Assembly (NCBI GenBank): GCA_023442465.1 | Contig: JAEZZQ010000023.1 | Location: forward strand, 1 to 7,474 | Direction: 5' to 3' | Length of the DNA: 7,474 nt | Source: Bacillota bacterium | GTDB taxonomy: Bacteria > Bacillota > Clostridia > Lachnospirales > Lachnospiraceae | Shown here: piece after piece, positions 1 to 7,186 of the stretch | How the letters are laid out: every line of letters starts with the position of its first letter | Numbering within the stretch: position 1 is the stretch's first letter | Notes under the pieces: model-generated | Database searches by the model: none | What the model saw: only the letters and a program-made list of their open reading frames with translations | Told to the model about the DNA's origin: nothing | Position numbers and translations under genes: made by a program

Positions 1-43
1 CAAAGGTCCGCGACTATTGTTCAATTGGAAAGAATCACATTTA

Positions 44-91
44 GGGTCTAAGAAAAGCAGGTCAGAAAAACGTCCTGTTTTTCTTAGACCC
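44..91. repeat. Long inverted repeat / hairpin upstream of the first leader
   Basis: Arms 44-61 and 74-91 are complementary over 18 bp, with one G-T wobble (58/78), around a 12-nt loop. Neither strand has a clean T-run after the stem, so it is not a textbook Rho-independent terminator, although the right arm contains TTTTTC. It could end transcription from a gene to the left of the window, be a processed RNA structure, or be the remnant of a small mobile element. It has no counterpart upstream of the second leader, so it is not part of the duplicated unit. Confidence 0.6.
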
Positions 92-142
92 CAAACCTGA
101 TACTTTCCTACCTAATTATACCATATAATTTCAGAAAAAAAT

Positions 143-171
143 AACCGCTTGTGCAGATTTTCGACCGCTTG
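143..171 (+). promoter_or_regulatory. Paired 9-bp direct repeats, probable activator site
   Basis: RACCGCTTG occurs at 143-151 and 163-171, separated by 11 bp, so the two sites sit about two helical turns apart on one DNA face. A third match, AACCGCTTG, lies at 188-196 within the promoter spacer. The first two are identical in the second leader and the third is degraded there, so the first pair is the more likely functional site. Two 9-10 bp direct repeats about 12 bp apart, just upstream of -35, is the arrangement known for LytTR-family response regulators. The bound protein is inference only. Confidence 0.55.
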
Positions 172-182
172 ATCATAACCCG

Positions 183-211
183 TTGAAAACCGCTTGACAA
201 AATGCTACCCT
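183..211 (+). promoter_or_regulatory. Promoter of the first pseudo-receiver/surface protein unit
   Basis: The proposed -35 is TTGAAA (183-188), followed by a 17-bp spacer ending in TGC and a -10 of TACCCT (206-211). The weak -10 has a TGn extension, as often seen at activator-dependent promoters, and the same layout with identical hexamers is in the second leader. Transcription would start near 217-219, at the left arm of the hairpin. A competing -35, TTGACA at 194-199, is also conserved but has no good -10 at 16-18 bp (AAACTA or AACTAC). Confidence 0.5.
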
Positions 212-214
212 AAT

Positions 215-259
215 AAAAACTACCAGACTTCCTGAAAAAGGGGGTCTCGGTAGTTTTTT
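215..259 (+). terminator. Leader hairpin with T-tract, terminator or attenuator-like, copy 1
   Basis: A-run 215-219 plus CTACC (220-224) pairs with GGTAG (249-253) plus T-run 254-258. Inner pairing continues from 225-233 to 239-247, with one bulged C (248) and a GAAAA loop (234-238). It resembles an intrinsic terminator with six T residues, yet lies between promoter and ribosome binding site. The second leader has a hairpin of the same 44-nt span with different inner sequence but intact pairing. It may work as an attenuator, a 5' mRNA stabiliser, or a block to read-through from upstream. No alternative antiterminator pairing was found. Confidence 0.7.
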
Positions 260-274
260 AATTTCCAAAAAGGG

Positions 275-282
275 AAAGGAGG
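275..282 (+). promoter_or_regulatory. Ribosome binding site deciding the TTG start at 291
   Basis: AAAGGAGG is a near-perfect anti-16S match, 8 nt before TTG 291. There is no in-frame ATG nearby, and the second paralogue also has a strong site before a non-ATG start followed by the same Asn-Val-Ala-Leu-Cys codons. Confidence 0.85.
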
Positions 283-290
283 ACTCTATT

Positions 291-680
291 TTGAATGTGG
301 CGTTATGCGGTGTAGATGAGAAAACCGCCTGTGAACTGGAACGATACGGTGAATACCGTATTCTGCGTTTTTCTGACGAGCCGGAACGGCGCGGGGATGT
401 AAAGCTGGCCTATTATCTGCGGGACGGTCCCCGTGTGTCGCTTACCGTTGTGGGCTATCCCGGAGCCGAGGGGCTTTCCGCCTGTGATTATCTTCGGGCG
501 CAGAGCCGTGCGCTGCCCATCATTTGGCTGTGTAACCGGCGGGAATTTGAATCGGAAGCAAAGCGGCTGAATGTCTGTTTTTGCAGCACCGGCCCACCCG
601 GAGAGAAGAACCTTTTTGCAATGCTGATGCATGTCGGCTTTTTGTCCAGTACCGAATTGGCTGCTTGCAGCGGCAGATAA
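291..680 (+). CDS. Stand-alone pseudo-receiver (response-regulator-like) protein
   Basis: This 129-residue soluble protein matches the pattern of a CheY-like receiver and ends where a receiver ends, with no DNA-binding, LytTR or ANTAR output domain. Strand 1 is NVALC (2-6), strand 3 plus its following turn is LTVVGYPGAEGL (51-62), and strand 4 is PIIWLC (76-81). The turn PGAEGL fits the receiver PGMDGL signature, but the phospho-acceptor Asp position is Val53. The acidic pair after strand 1 is eroded, the switch Thr/Ser after strand 4 is Cys81, and the strand-5 Lys-Pro is missing (STGPPG, 99-104). Phosphotransfer is therefore unlikely. The protein has seven cysteines and no signal peptide or membrane segment. 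TTG 291 is chosen for its ribosome binding site and for the shared MNVALC start with the gene at 7261. It lies 74 nt before the giant surface protein gene, with no terminator seen between, so the two are probably co-transcribed. Its function is unknown; a protein-binding regulator of the unit is one guess. Confidence 0.8.
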   Translation: MNVALCGVDEKTACELERYGEYRILRFSDEPERRGDVKLAYYLRDGPRVSLTVVGYPGAEGLSACDYLRAQSRALPIIWLCNRREFESEAKRLNVCFCSTGPPGEKNLFAMLMHVGFLSSTELAACSGR

Positions 681-744
681 GCAAAAGGAAACAAGAAAGA
701 ACGAATAACAAACAATGCCGCTTCAAAAGAAGGGCATTGAGCAT

Positions 745-750
745 GGAGGT
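745..750 (+). promoter_or_regulatory. Ribosome binding site for the giant surface protein
   Basis: GGAGGT lies 4 nt before ATG 755 and overlaps the last base of another in-frame ATG (743). The site can serve 755 but not 743, whose own upstream sequence offers only a weaker AGAAGGG (728-734). Confidence 0.65.
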
Positions 751-754
751 ATTT

Positions 755-3700
755 ATGGAAATAAAACAAATGGCGGAGCGCATCACCAGTGTTTCCGCCC
801 GAAAAAAGGCGAAGCGGCTGCTGGCGGCATCGCTGGCTGTGCTGATGATCAATCCGGTTACCGGCTATGGCGTTGCGGCCCAGGCGAGGGAATCGGAAAT
901 CATCACGGCCTTTGCGGAGCTGCCCGGAGAGATTACTGCCCAGCAGCTGAAGGTAGGCGCGGCGGAATCGGGAATCCGACTGCCGGATACGCTGGATGTG
1001 ACAGTCCGTGTTGCGGCGACAGACACCGCTGACGGCAATGAGGAAGCAGCTCAGTCCGAGCGAAGCACTACGGAAGAACCGGCGGCAGATGAAAATTCAT
1101 CCGGGGATGCGTCAGTTTCTGGAAATGAGTCGGTTGAGCCTGAGACTCAGGACAACAGTACAGCGGATAGTCTCGCTACAGGCAGTGAAGCCGAGCTTAT
1201 TTTGGACAGCGGCGCAGAACCTGTTCCGGGTAACAGTAGCACTGACCCGTCTGTAGAAACCACCACCGGCTCCGCCACCATCACAAATTTAGACGATGCG
1301 GATACCGAGCAGACAGAACCCGAAGCATTCACCTCGGAAGAGCGGACGCTGGTGGGCATCACATGGCAAATCAATGCGGATAACAGCACTTCCCAATCCT
1401 TTGATTCCAGTGAAAACGGCGCGTACTATACCTATGTGCCTGTTTTGCCGGAGGGTTATACCCTCGCGGACGGCGTGAGCTTGCCGGAAATCAACGTGCT
1501 GATTGGCAGCGCTATGATGATGCGTACATTATCCGGCGATTCGCCAATTTCCATCGGCGGCACAGCCGTTGATGCTGACGACTGGTATGCTCTCACGGAC
1601 GCAAGCGGCACGGTAAGCACCGAGGACGCGAACGCGGACAATTGGAATGTCCATGTGACGAAAGACGATACCGATACAACCGTTACCGTGAAATTAAAGG
1701 ATGCCACCATTGCAAACAATTCTTATTCTACCCATGCCATTGATGTCAACGGGTATGATTTAGAGATTGTATTGGAAGGCACAAGCAACCAAATCGGAAC
1801 AGGTACCACGAACGACAACGGCTATGCTGTTTACAACAGAACTGACGGCAAGGATATCACCATCAGCGGTGCCGGGGAGTTAACCCTGACGGGCTATTAC
1901 GGCATATCCACCAACGGAACAGGCAGCGTGGCCGTTGACATTGACGGCAGCCTGAACGTTCAATCCCAATGGCAGATGGTCAGCTGCGGAGGGCAGCTTA
2001 ATGCAACCGCAGAAAGCATTACCATGAATGGATATTACATTCAATGCTTCGGCGGCGGTGTGAGCCTTAGTGCCGAAAACGGAGATGTCAATATCAGCGG
2101 CACTGGGGATTATGGTATCAAAGTTGGAACTGACATTATGATATCCGTTCCGAAGGGCGCGGTTTCCATCAGCGGCGATAATTATTCCTTGTATACGTCG
2201 GCAGGCACCCAAATTTCTGTTTACGCGAAAAATGACATTTCCCTGACGGAATGTGTGCAAGGAGGTGACGGAAACGAGTCACAGATTAGCCTCACCTCGC
2301 AAACCGGGGACATCACCGTCAACAGTGAGGATTATCAAGCCATTGCCGGTGTCAAAACGTATCTGGGGCTTTCAGCGCCTGTGGGGGATATTACGCTGAC
2401 GGCGGAATCCTTAGGTCAAAATGTGATTGCCGGAAGCAATTATGAACTGAGTATTCTCGCGGGCGGCACGCTGGACGCGCAAGGGCAGGACGGTATTACC
2501 GGCTTCGGCACGGCGGAAATCAAGGCGGAGAAGGTCAATATTGCCGCCACCGGCGACGGATATGGCATGAGCGGCGAAGACGTGTCCGTTACCAACCCTG
2601 AGGGCGGTAACTGCACGGAAATCAGCATATCCGGCGGGGGCAATGGCCGGAATGCGCTTAACACGGGGAATCTCACCCTCAAGGCGGATAGGGTGATTGT
2701 CGCCTCCGCAAGCGACGCGTCCTCCGCCATTTCTGCATACGGCAATGTCAACATTGGCGACGCGGGAATGATTATCGGAGGAACAATCGTTTCTAATGGA
2801 ACAACAACTATTGCGGACGGTGTTCTGCAGGTGCAGGCGTCCGGCCCTGACATATCGTCAAGCGGTCTGGATTTAAACACTCTTCCTGCTTATTCCACCT
2901 ATTACAAGGCGGGGGATGGCTATGCGCTGTTTACACCGGCGCAGAATGATATGCCCGCCGTGCTGACGCTGCACAACGCGGAAATCACCAGCAGTGACAC
3001 TCCTCTGGACTTGGGTGCGGACACAATCATTAAGCTGGAGGGCAGGAACGATTTAACTAACACAAATTCAGAGAGCGGCGTAGGCATTGATGCAGGCGAT
3101 AACAGCTCCGGTGAGCCACAGTCCGTTACCATACAAGGCGGTGACAATGATTTTCTGTATGTTTCCGCATGGCAATGCACCTCAAGCATTGAGAACCTGA
3201 CTATTTCCGGCGGAAAAGTCACTATGTACGGCAGCTGCTATGGTATTGTAACTACCGGAAATATGCTTTTGGAAAACGGCGCACAAGTATCCGCTACAGG
3301 CGGAGAATACGGATATGCGCTTTCGGTGGGCACTTCTATGTTGGATTATGCACAATACGGCCTTACACCGCCAAACCTTACCATAAACGACGGAAGCTCC
3401 CTTACCGCCTACGGATATGTCATGATTCGCGGCAATCTGGTTATGAGCGGCGAAAGCTCCTCATTTACCGCTGATGAGATAAGCTTTGTTTTAGGGAACA
3501 TGACAATCGGCAGCGGCAGCACCTTGACCGTGCAGACGGGCAGTGAGTTTTATGTGCCAAATTCAACGTCCTCTGTCACCAACGAGGGAACCCTCCTCAA
3601 CAACGGCACCCTTCTTCTGCCTTACGAATACAACGCCGCTAAAGTCGCGCCATTGAACATCACCGGCAGCGGCGTTGTCAAGCTGTACTACATGGGAGAA

Positions 3701-6700
3701 AGCGCTGAGGACGACCGCTACAAGGTCTATGTAAACGGCGAATTTTACGCGGACGGCGGAGAGCTGGATGTTCAAGGTTCATTGGATCTTACCACTCCGC
3801 CCACAGAAGCCACCTATTATAAATCGGCGGCGGACGACGCGTATATCATATACACCCCGGCATCCGGCGGCGAGAACGCGATTGTGACGCTGCACGGCAT
3901 GGAGAATACAGGTTATCTGCAAGGTGGCATTGTGTTACCGGATGCGCCGGTTACCATTCGTGCGGAGGAATACAATGAAATTATTTGGATAAGCGTTTCA
4001 AAGGAAATTCACATTACCGGAAGCGGACGCTTAACCGGCAGAATTGAAAACGCCGCTTCTTCCGCCGAGCTGACCATCGACAGCGGTGTGACCGCAAACC
4101 TTATGTATTCGACAAAGACAGGCGACGTTATCACGAATACGGTGTACGGCGATTATTCGACTAATGGTGTTTATGTAACCGCAGCCGATAAGCTGGTGCT
4201 GATGCCCGGCGCGGTCTTGACCGTGAATGCCGGATATGGGGAACTTTTTTTCAGCGAGGGAGCCAGCCTTTCCGATATGAGCATCGGAACAGGCGCGTCC
4301 ATTGTGAATAATAACTACATCATGCTGCCTCAGGGTACAACGGCGGCACAGATTGCGTCACTGCCCCTTTCAGGAACCGGCATTGTGCGGGTTGCGACGG
4401 CATATGAAGATGGCTCGCCCACCGCGTGGGATACCTACACCAACGATGGCGTAGCCGTGAAACAAATCGGCAATGCGGATTCAGGTCTTGACCTGACAAG
4501 CGGCGACCACAGCGGCAAAACAGTAGAAAACGACGGCTACGCTTGGGATTCAGACCGCAAAACATTGATCCTTGGCGGTGCGTACATTCCCGGAAATCTA
4601 GCGCTTCCCGCCGGAACAACTGTAAACACAACCACCACTGCAATAATAAGCGGATGGCTTAATGGAGAAACCGGCACAGCGCTGAACATAACCCTTGGCG
4701 GTACGGCGCCTTTGACCCTTGGCGGAGGCATCAGCGGAGGAACAAACGGAGATGCTGTAACCGTTCAGGGCGGCGCACAGGTTACGGTGGGCGGTTCCGT
4801 ATTTTTAGGAGCTTCCGGCGGAACAGACGGCACATTGACTGTCACCGGTGAAGGAACACAATTGATTGTCACATCCCCTTACGGCTATGCGGTGATGTGC
4901 GACACGGTGAATGTACAAAGCGGCGCGTCTATGACCGCCAACGGCGAGTCTATCGGCGTGGAAGCGCTGACCGGCGTGAACGTCACCGGCGGCTCCACGC
5001 TGACCACCAACTGCGACTACGGCGTATACATCATCGGCGGAAAGCTGACAGTGGACGATACAAGCAAGCTGATTACCAACGCCACAATCGCGCCCTTCTG
5101 TATTGTGGACAGCACCTCTAACAAATCACAGAGCGATGTTCTCGCACTGGCGGGAGCCCCCTCCGGTACGGTTGTTGCGTCTGTTACAGGTACTCAAGCA
5201 AAATACTGGAGCCTTGTTGCTACCGGCGGAACCCTGTCAGTGACGGATGAAAGCAACACCCCCGTAACCCTGTCCGGAGCCAAAATTGGAACGCTTACCT
5301 TTGTCAAGGCTGCGACACCCGGCGGAAACGATGATAACGGAGGTGGGAATAACAATAACGGCGGTAACGACAACGGCGGCGGCAGTTCCTCCGGCGGTCC
5401 TTCCTCCAACGGCAGTTCTTCCGCTGTGATAACATCAGAAAACAAGCCCGACCAGCCTGTCATCGGCAGCGTCAATGCCAGCGGCAAGATCTCGGATAAT
5501 CATGCGGTTATCACCATTACTGACAGCATGGTAAAAACGGCGATTGAAAAAGCACAGGCTGACGCAAAAGCACAAGGAAAAACGGCAAACGGCATCGGCG
5601 CAGAGGTCTCCATTTCTGCTCCCAACGCAAAAAGCTTCACAATCATAACAGAACGCGCCGCGTTAAACAGATTGGTCAGTACAAATGTAAAACTGTTTCA
5701 GATTGCCGGTCTGCCGGTTCATATCTCCTTTGACCTGACTTCCCTGAAACAGCAGCAGGCGCAGGGCAGCGGGGATATTACAATGACGCTGAAACCTGTC
5801 ACGGTTAAAAATATCCGCAATGCTTATGATATTGCGCTAAGCACGGTAAAAGGCGGGAAAACCGTGAACATTACTTCGATGGGCAATGGAACCGCAACCG
5901 TCTCTATCCCTTACACACCGGGCAAGGGCGAAGCAATCGGCGGCCTGTACGCGGTTTCTGTAGACACAAAGGGCAACGCCACCCGTATTGCAGGTTCAGC
6001 TTACGATACAAACAGCAAATGTGTGATTTTTGCTGCCAATCACTTCTCGGTGTATGGTATCGGTTATACCGCGCCAAGTGCAAAGTTCACGGATATTTCT
6101 TCCCATTGGGCAAAGGAATCCATTGACTATGTGGTCGGCAGAGGTCTTCTCTCCGGCACATCAGAAACCACCTTTGCGCCCAACACCGCCATGACGCGGG
6201 GAATGCTGGTGACCGCTCTCGGCAGACTGGCGAATGTGGATGTAAAAGCCTACACCACAAATAGCTTCACGGATGTGACCCTCGGTAGCACTTACCAGCC
6301 CTACATTGAATGGGCGTACAAAAAAGATATTGTTCAGGGTACCGGCAACGGCAAGTTTGAACCCGACCGTGCCATCACCCGTGAGGAAATCGCGGTGATT
6401 TTCACAAATTACGCCAAGGCTACTGGTTACACCCTGCCTGTAACCCGAACCGCAATGACTTATGCGGATGCTTCCAGCATTGGCAGCGCCTATAAAACGG
6501 CGGTCACAGCCATGCAGCAGGCGGGTATCATGATGGGTGGCACAAGCAATAAGTTCAATCCGAAAGCTAGTGCCACTCGCGCAGAGGTTTCCTCCATGCT
6601 GAGCCGTTATATCAAGCTGACTATTGACCCCACTACAGCGCAGGGCTGGGCGCAGGGTGACGCCGGACAGTATGTCTATTACAAGGACGGCAAGGCCCTA

Positions 6701-7012
6701 ACCGGTACGCAGACCATCAGCGGTGTGAAGTATTTCTTCAATACTGATGGCATACTGAAAACCGGCTGGGTCAAGGACGGCGACAACTGGAGATTCTATT
6801 CCGGCAACATCATGCTGGTAGGCTTTTGGGATTTAGGTGCGAACGGCGACAACAAGACCTATTACTTCACCAAGGACGGCATTATGGTTGCTGGAAAATG
6901 GCTGGAGATCGACGGCAAATGGTACTATTTCTATACGGACGGCTCCCTTGCCAAAAGCACCAAAATCGACGATTACGAAGTCGATGCAAACGGCATGAGA
7001 AAAACAAAGTAA
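755..7012 (+). CDS. Giant secreted surface protein, beta-helix-like repeats with SLH and wall-binding repeats
   Basis: 2085 residues, exported and bound non-covalently to the wall; no LPXTG motif. Start 755 is chosen over 743 and over longer in-frame extensions because of GGAGGT at 745-750. Signal peptide about 1-44: basic KKAKR (17-21), hydrophobic core, cleavage likely after AQA (42-44). Residues 49-86 and 198-250 read as two halves of one Ig-like module of clostridial surface proteins, split by an acidic Ser/Thr/Glu-rich insert (87-197). Residues about 275-1522 are Gly/Thr/Ser-rich short beta-strand repeats, suggesting a parallel beta-helix or polysaccharide-binding stalk, with related modules beginning near 275, 705, 1010 and 1245. 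A Gly/Asn/Ser linker (1523-1556) precedes a domain (about 1562-1771, ending HFSVYGIGY) often found before SLH domains. Three SLH domains follow (about 1777-1829, 1837-1889, 1901-1955) with motifs TRGM, TREE and TRAE; the first lacks the acidic residue. Residues 1965-2085 are YYF/DG-rich wall-binding repeats. No catalytic motif was seen; adhesin or glycan binder is inference. Confidence 0.9.
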   Translation: MEIKQMAERITSVSARKKAKRLLAASLAVLMINPVTGYGVAAQARESEIITAFAELPGEITAQQLKVGAAESGIRLPDTLDVTVRVAATDTADGNEEAAQSERSTTEEPAADENSSGDASVSGNESVEPETQDNSTADSLATGSEAELILDSGAEPVPGNSSTDPSVETTTGSATITNLDDADTEQTEPEAFTSEERTLVGITWQINADNSTSQSFDSSENGAYYTYVPVLPEGYTLADGVSLPEINVLIGSAMMMRTLSGDSPISIGGTAVDADDWYALTDASGTVSTEDANADNWNVHVTKDDTDTTVTVKLKDATIANNSYSTHAIDVNGYDLEIVLEGTSNQIGTGTTNDNGYAVYNRTDGKDITISGAGELTLTGYYGISTNGTGSVAVDIDGSLNVQSQWQMVSCGGQLNATAESITMNGYYIQCFGGGVSLSAENGDVNISGTGDYGIKVGTDIMISVPKGAVSISGDNYSLYTSAGTQISVYAKNDISLTECVQGGDGNESQISLTSQTGDITVNSEDYQAIAGVKTYLGLSAPVGDITLTAESLGQNVIAGSNYELSILAGGTLDAQGQDGITGFGTAEIKAEKVNIAATGDGYGMSGEDVSVTNPEGGNCTEISISGGGNGRNALNTGNLTLKADRVIVASASDASSAISAYGNVNIGDAGMIIGGTIVSNGTTTIADGVLQVQASGPDISSSGLDLNTLPAYSTYYKAGDGYALFTPAQNDMPAVLTLHNAEITSSDTPLDLGADTIIKLEGRNDLTNTNSESGVGIDAGDNSSGEPQSVTIQGGDNDFLYVSAWQCTSSIENLTISGGKVTMYGSCYGIVTTGNMLLENGAQVSATGGEYGYALSVGTSMLDYAQYGLTPPNLTINDGSSLTAYGYVMIRGNLVMSGESSSFTADEISFVLGNMTIGSGSTLTVQTGSEFYVPNSTSSVTNEGTLLNNGTLLLPYEYNAAKVAPLNITGSGVVKLYYMGESAEDDRYKVYVNGEFYADGGELDVQGSLDLTTPPTEATYYKSAADDAYIIYTPASGGENAIVTLHGMENTGYLQGGIVLPDAPVTIRAEEYNEIIWISVSKEIHITGSGRLTGRIENAASSAELTIDSGVTANLMYSTKTGDVITNTVYGDYSTNGVYVTAADKLVLMPGAVLTVNAGYGELFFSEGASLSDMSIGTGASIVNNNYIMLPQGTTAAQIASLPLSGTGIVRVATAYEDGSPTAWDTYTNDGVAVKQIGNADSGLDLTSGDHSGKTVENDGYAWDSDRKTLILGGAYIPGNLALPAGTTVNTTTTAIISGWLNGETGTALNITLGGTAPLTLGGGISGGTNGDAVTVQGGAQVTVGGSVFLGASGGTDGTLTVTGEGTQLIVTSPYGYAVMCDTVNVQSGASMTANGESIGVEALTGVNVTGGSTLTTNCDYGVYIIGGKLTVDDTSKLITNATIAPFCIVDSTSNKSQSDVLALAGAPSGTVVASVTGTQAKYWSLVATGGTLSVTDESNTPVTLSGAKIGTLTFVKAATPGGNDDNGGGNNNNGGNDNGGGSSSGGPSSNGSSSAVITSENKPDQPVIGSVNASGKISDNHAVITITDSMVKTAIEKAQADAKAQGKTANGIGAEVSISAPNAKSFTIITERAALNRLVSTNVKLFQIAGLPVHISFDLTSLKQQQAQGSGDITMTLKPVTVKNIRNAYDIALSTVKGGKTVNITSMGNGTATVSIPYTPGKGEAIGGLYAVSVDTKGNATRIAGSAYDTNSKCVIFAANHFSVYGIGYTAPSAKFTDISSHWAKESIDYVVGRGLLSGTSETTFAPNTAMTRGMLVTALGRLANVDVKAYTTNSFTDVTLGSTYQPYIEWAYKKDIVQGTGNGKFEPDRAITREEIAVIFTNYAKATGYTLPVTRTAMTYADASSIGSAYKTAVTAMQQAGIMMGGTSNKFNPKASATRAEVSSMLSRYIKLTIDPTTAQGWAQGDAGQYVYYKDGKALTGTQTISGVKYFFNTDGILKTGWVKDGDNWRFYSGNIMLVGFWDLGANGDNKTYYFTKDGIMVAGKWLEIDGKWYYFYTDGSLAKSTKIDDYEVDANGMRKTK
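2867..4000 (+). repeat. Diverged internal module repeat in the surface protein
   Basis: The modules starting at 2867 and 3782 share the order LDL, TYYK, a tyrosine-containing strand ending in TP, then VLTLH or IVTLH and a run of beta-strand-like residues. A shorter relative starts at 4487 (LDLTSG, then a DGYAWD strand and LILGGAYI), and a more distant one at about 1577 (DDWYAL, then VTVKLKDATI). They look like repeated building blocks that each begin a new beta-helix segment. The similarity is at protein level only; the DNA is well diverged, so the duplication is old. Confidence 0.55.
5321..5422 (+). repeat. Low-complexity Gly/Asn/Ser linker in the surface protein
   Basis: Thirty-four codons (residues 1523-1556), almost all Gly, Asn, Asp or Ser, separate the outward beta-rich region from the wall-proximal domains. 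GGN and AAY triplets dominate. It is probably a flexible hinge and may vary in length between strains. Confidence 0.85.
6665..7009 (+). repeat. Aromatic/Gly wall-binding repeats at the surface protein C-terminus
   Basis: Residues about 1971-2085 contain imperfect repeats of about 20 residues: YVYYKDG, KYFFNTDG, NWRFYSG, TYYFTKDG and KWYYFYTDG, interspersed with GW, FW or KW positions (TGWVKDG, GFWDLG, AGKWLEIDG). This is the pattern of choline-binding/cell-wall-binding repeats (CW_binding_1 type). The ligand cannot be told from the sequence. Confidence 0.8.
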
Positions 7013-7047
7013 AACAGCCTATTTTACTGATGGTCAATAACCCTGCA

Positions 7048-7077
7048 GGAGTCTGCCCTCTTTATGGGGCAGGCTCC
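7048..7077 (+). terminator. GC-rich hairpin after the surface protein gene, possible terminator
   Basis: Arms 7048-7059 and 7066-7077 pair over 12 bp, including two G-T wobbles, around a 6-nt loop (CTTTAT), 35 nt after the stop codon. No T-tract follows, so it would be a weak intrinsic terminator at best. It may instead protect the mRNA 3' end. Confidence 0.5.
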
Positions 7078-7114
7078 CGCAACCGTTTAGCACTATGAAA
7101 TCAAGTGAATTTAT

Positions 7115-7143
7115 AACCGCTTGTGCAGATTTTCGACCGCTTG
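7115..7143 (+). promoter_or_regulatory. Paired 9-bp direct repeats in the second leader
   Basis: AACCGCTTG (7115-7123) and GACCGCTTG (7135-7143), with 11 bp between, are identical to copy 1 in sequence, spacing and distance to the -35. The third heptamer of copy 1 is here ACACTTG (7162-7168), two mismatches, which argues against it being essential. Confidence 0.55.
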
Positions 7144-7154
7144 ATCATAACCCA

Positions 7155-7183
7155 TTGAAAAACACTTGACAAAGTGATACCCT
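7155..7183 (+). promoter_or_regulatory. Promoter of the second unit
   Basis: TTGAAA (7155-7160), a 17-bp spacer ending in TGA, and TACCCT (7178-7183). The hexamers and the TG are unchanged from the first leader, while four substitutions sit in the spacer and one just before the -35. The alternative TTGACA at 7166-7171 is also present. Start of transcription is expected near 7190. Confidence 0.5.
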
Positions 7184-7186
7184 AAT

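Larger units (their letters stand above)
141..222 (+). repeat. Conserved regulatory leader, copy 1 (direct repeat)
   Basis: This 82-nt block recurs at 7113-7194 with only five substitutions (copy 1 positions 182, 190, 192, 202 and 205). The first 41 nt are identical. It contains the 9-bp direct repeats and the promoter, and runs into the start of the hairpin. Identity drops sharply to the left of 141 and inside the hairpin. All five changes fall outside the proposed -35, TG and -10 elements, which suggests the block is conserved because it binds regulators and polymerase. Recent duplication or gene conversion is an alternative. Confidence 0.9.

Noticed and set aside
44..91. Invertible promoter flanked by inverted repeats
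   Set aside because: Only 12 nt separate the arms, too short to hold a promoter, and no recombinase gene is in the window.
124..129. Perfect TATAAT as a -10 box
   Set aside because: No acceptable -35 at 16-18 bp (TACTTT at 101-106), in an AT-rich stretch, and absent from the second leader.
141..196. CRISPR-like array of the CCGCTTG repeats
   Set aside because: Three heptamers with unequal spacing, overlapping promoter elements; far too short and irregular for CRISPR.
141..259. Known riboswitch or T-box leader
   Set aside because: The stretch before the hairpin is mostly promoter, no known aptamer or T-box motif is visible, and no antiterminator pairing was found.
581..754. N-terminal extension of the surface protein reading frame back to 581
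   Set aside because: It would overlap 100 nt of the pseudo-receiver gene, would place 58 basic, non-signal residues before a good signal peptide, and has no ribosome binding site as good as that at 745-750.
2440..2880. Antisense open frames within the surface protein gene (also 1880-2260, 2920-3222, 5194-5487 and others)
   Set aside because: Their translations look like shadows of the repetitive sense codons, have no credible ribosome binding sites, and no recognisable domains.
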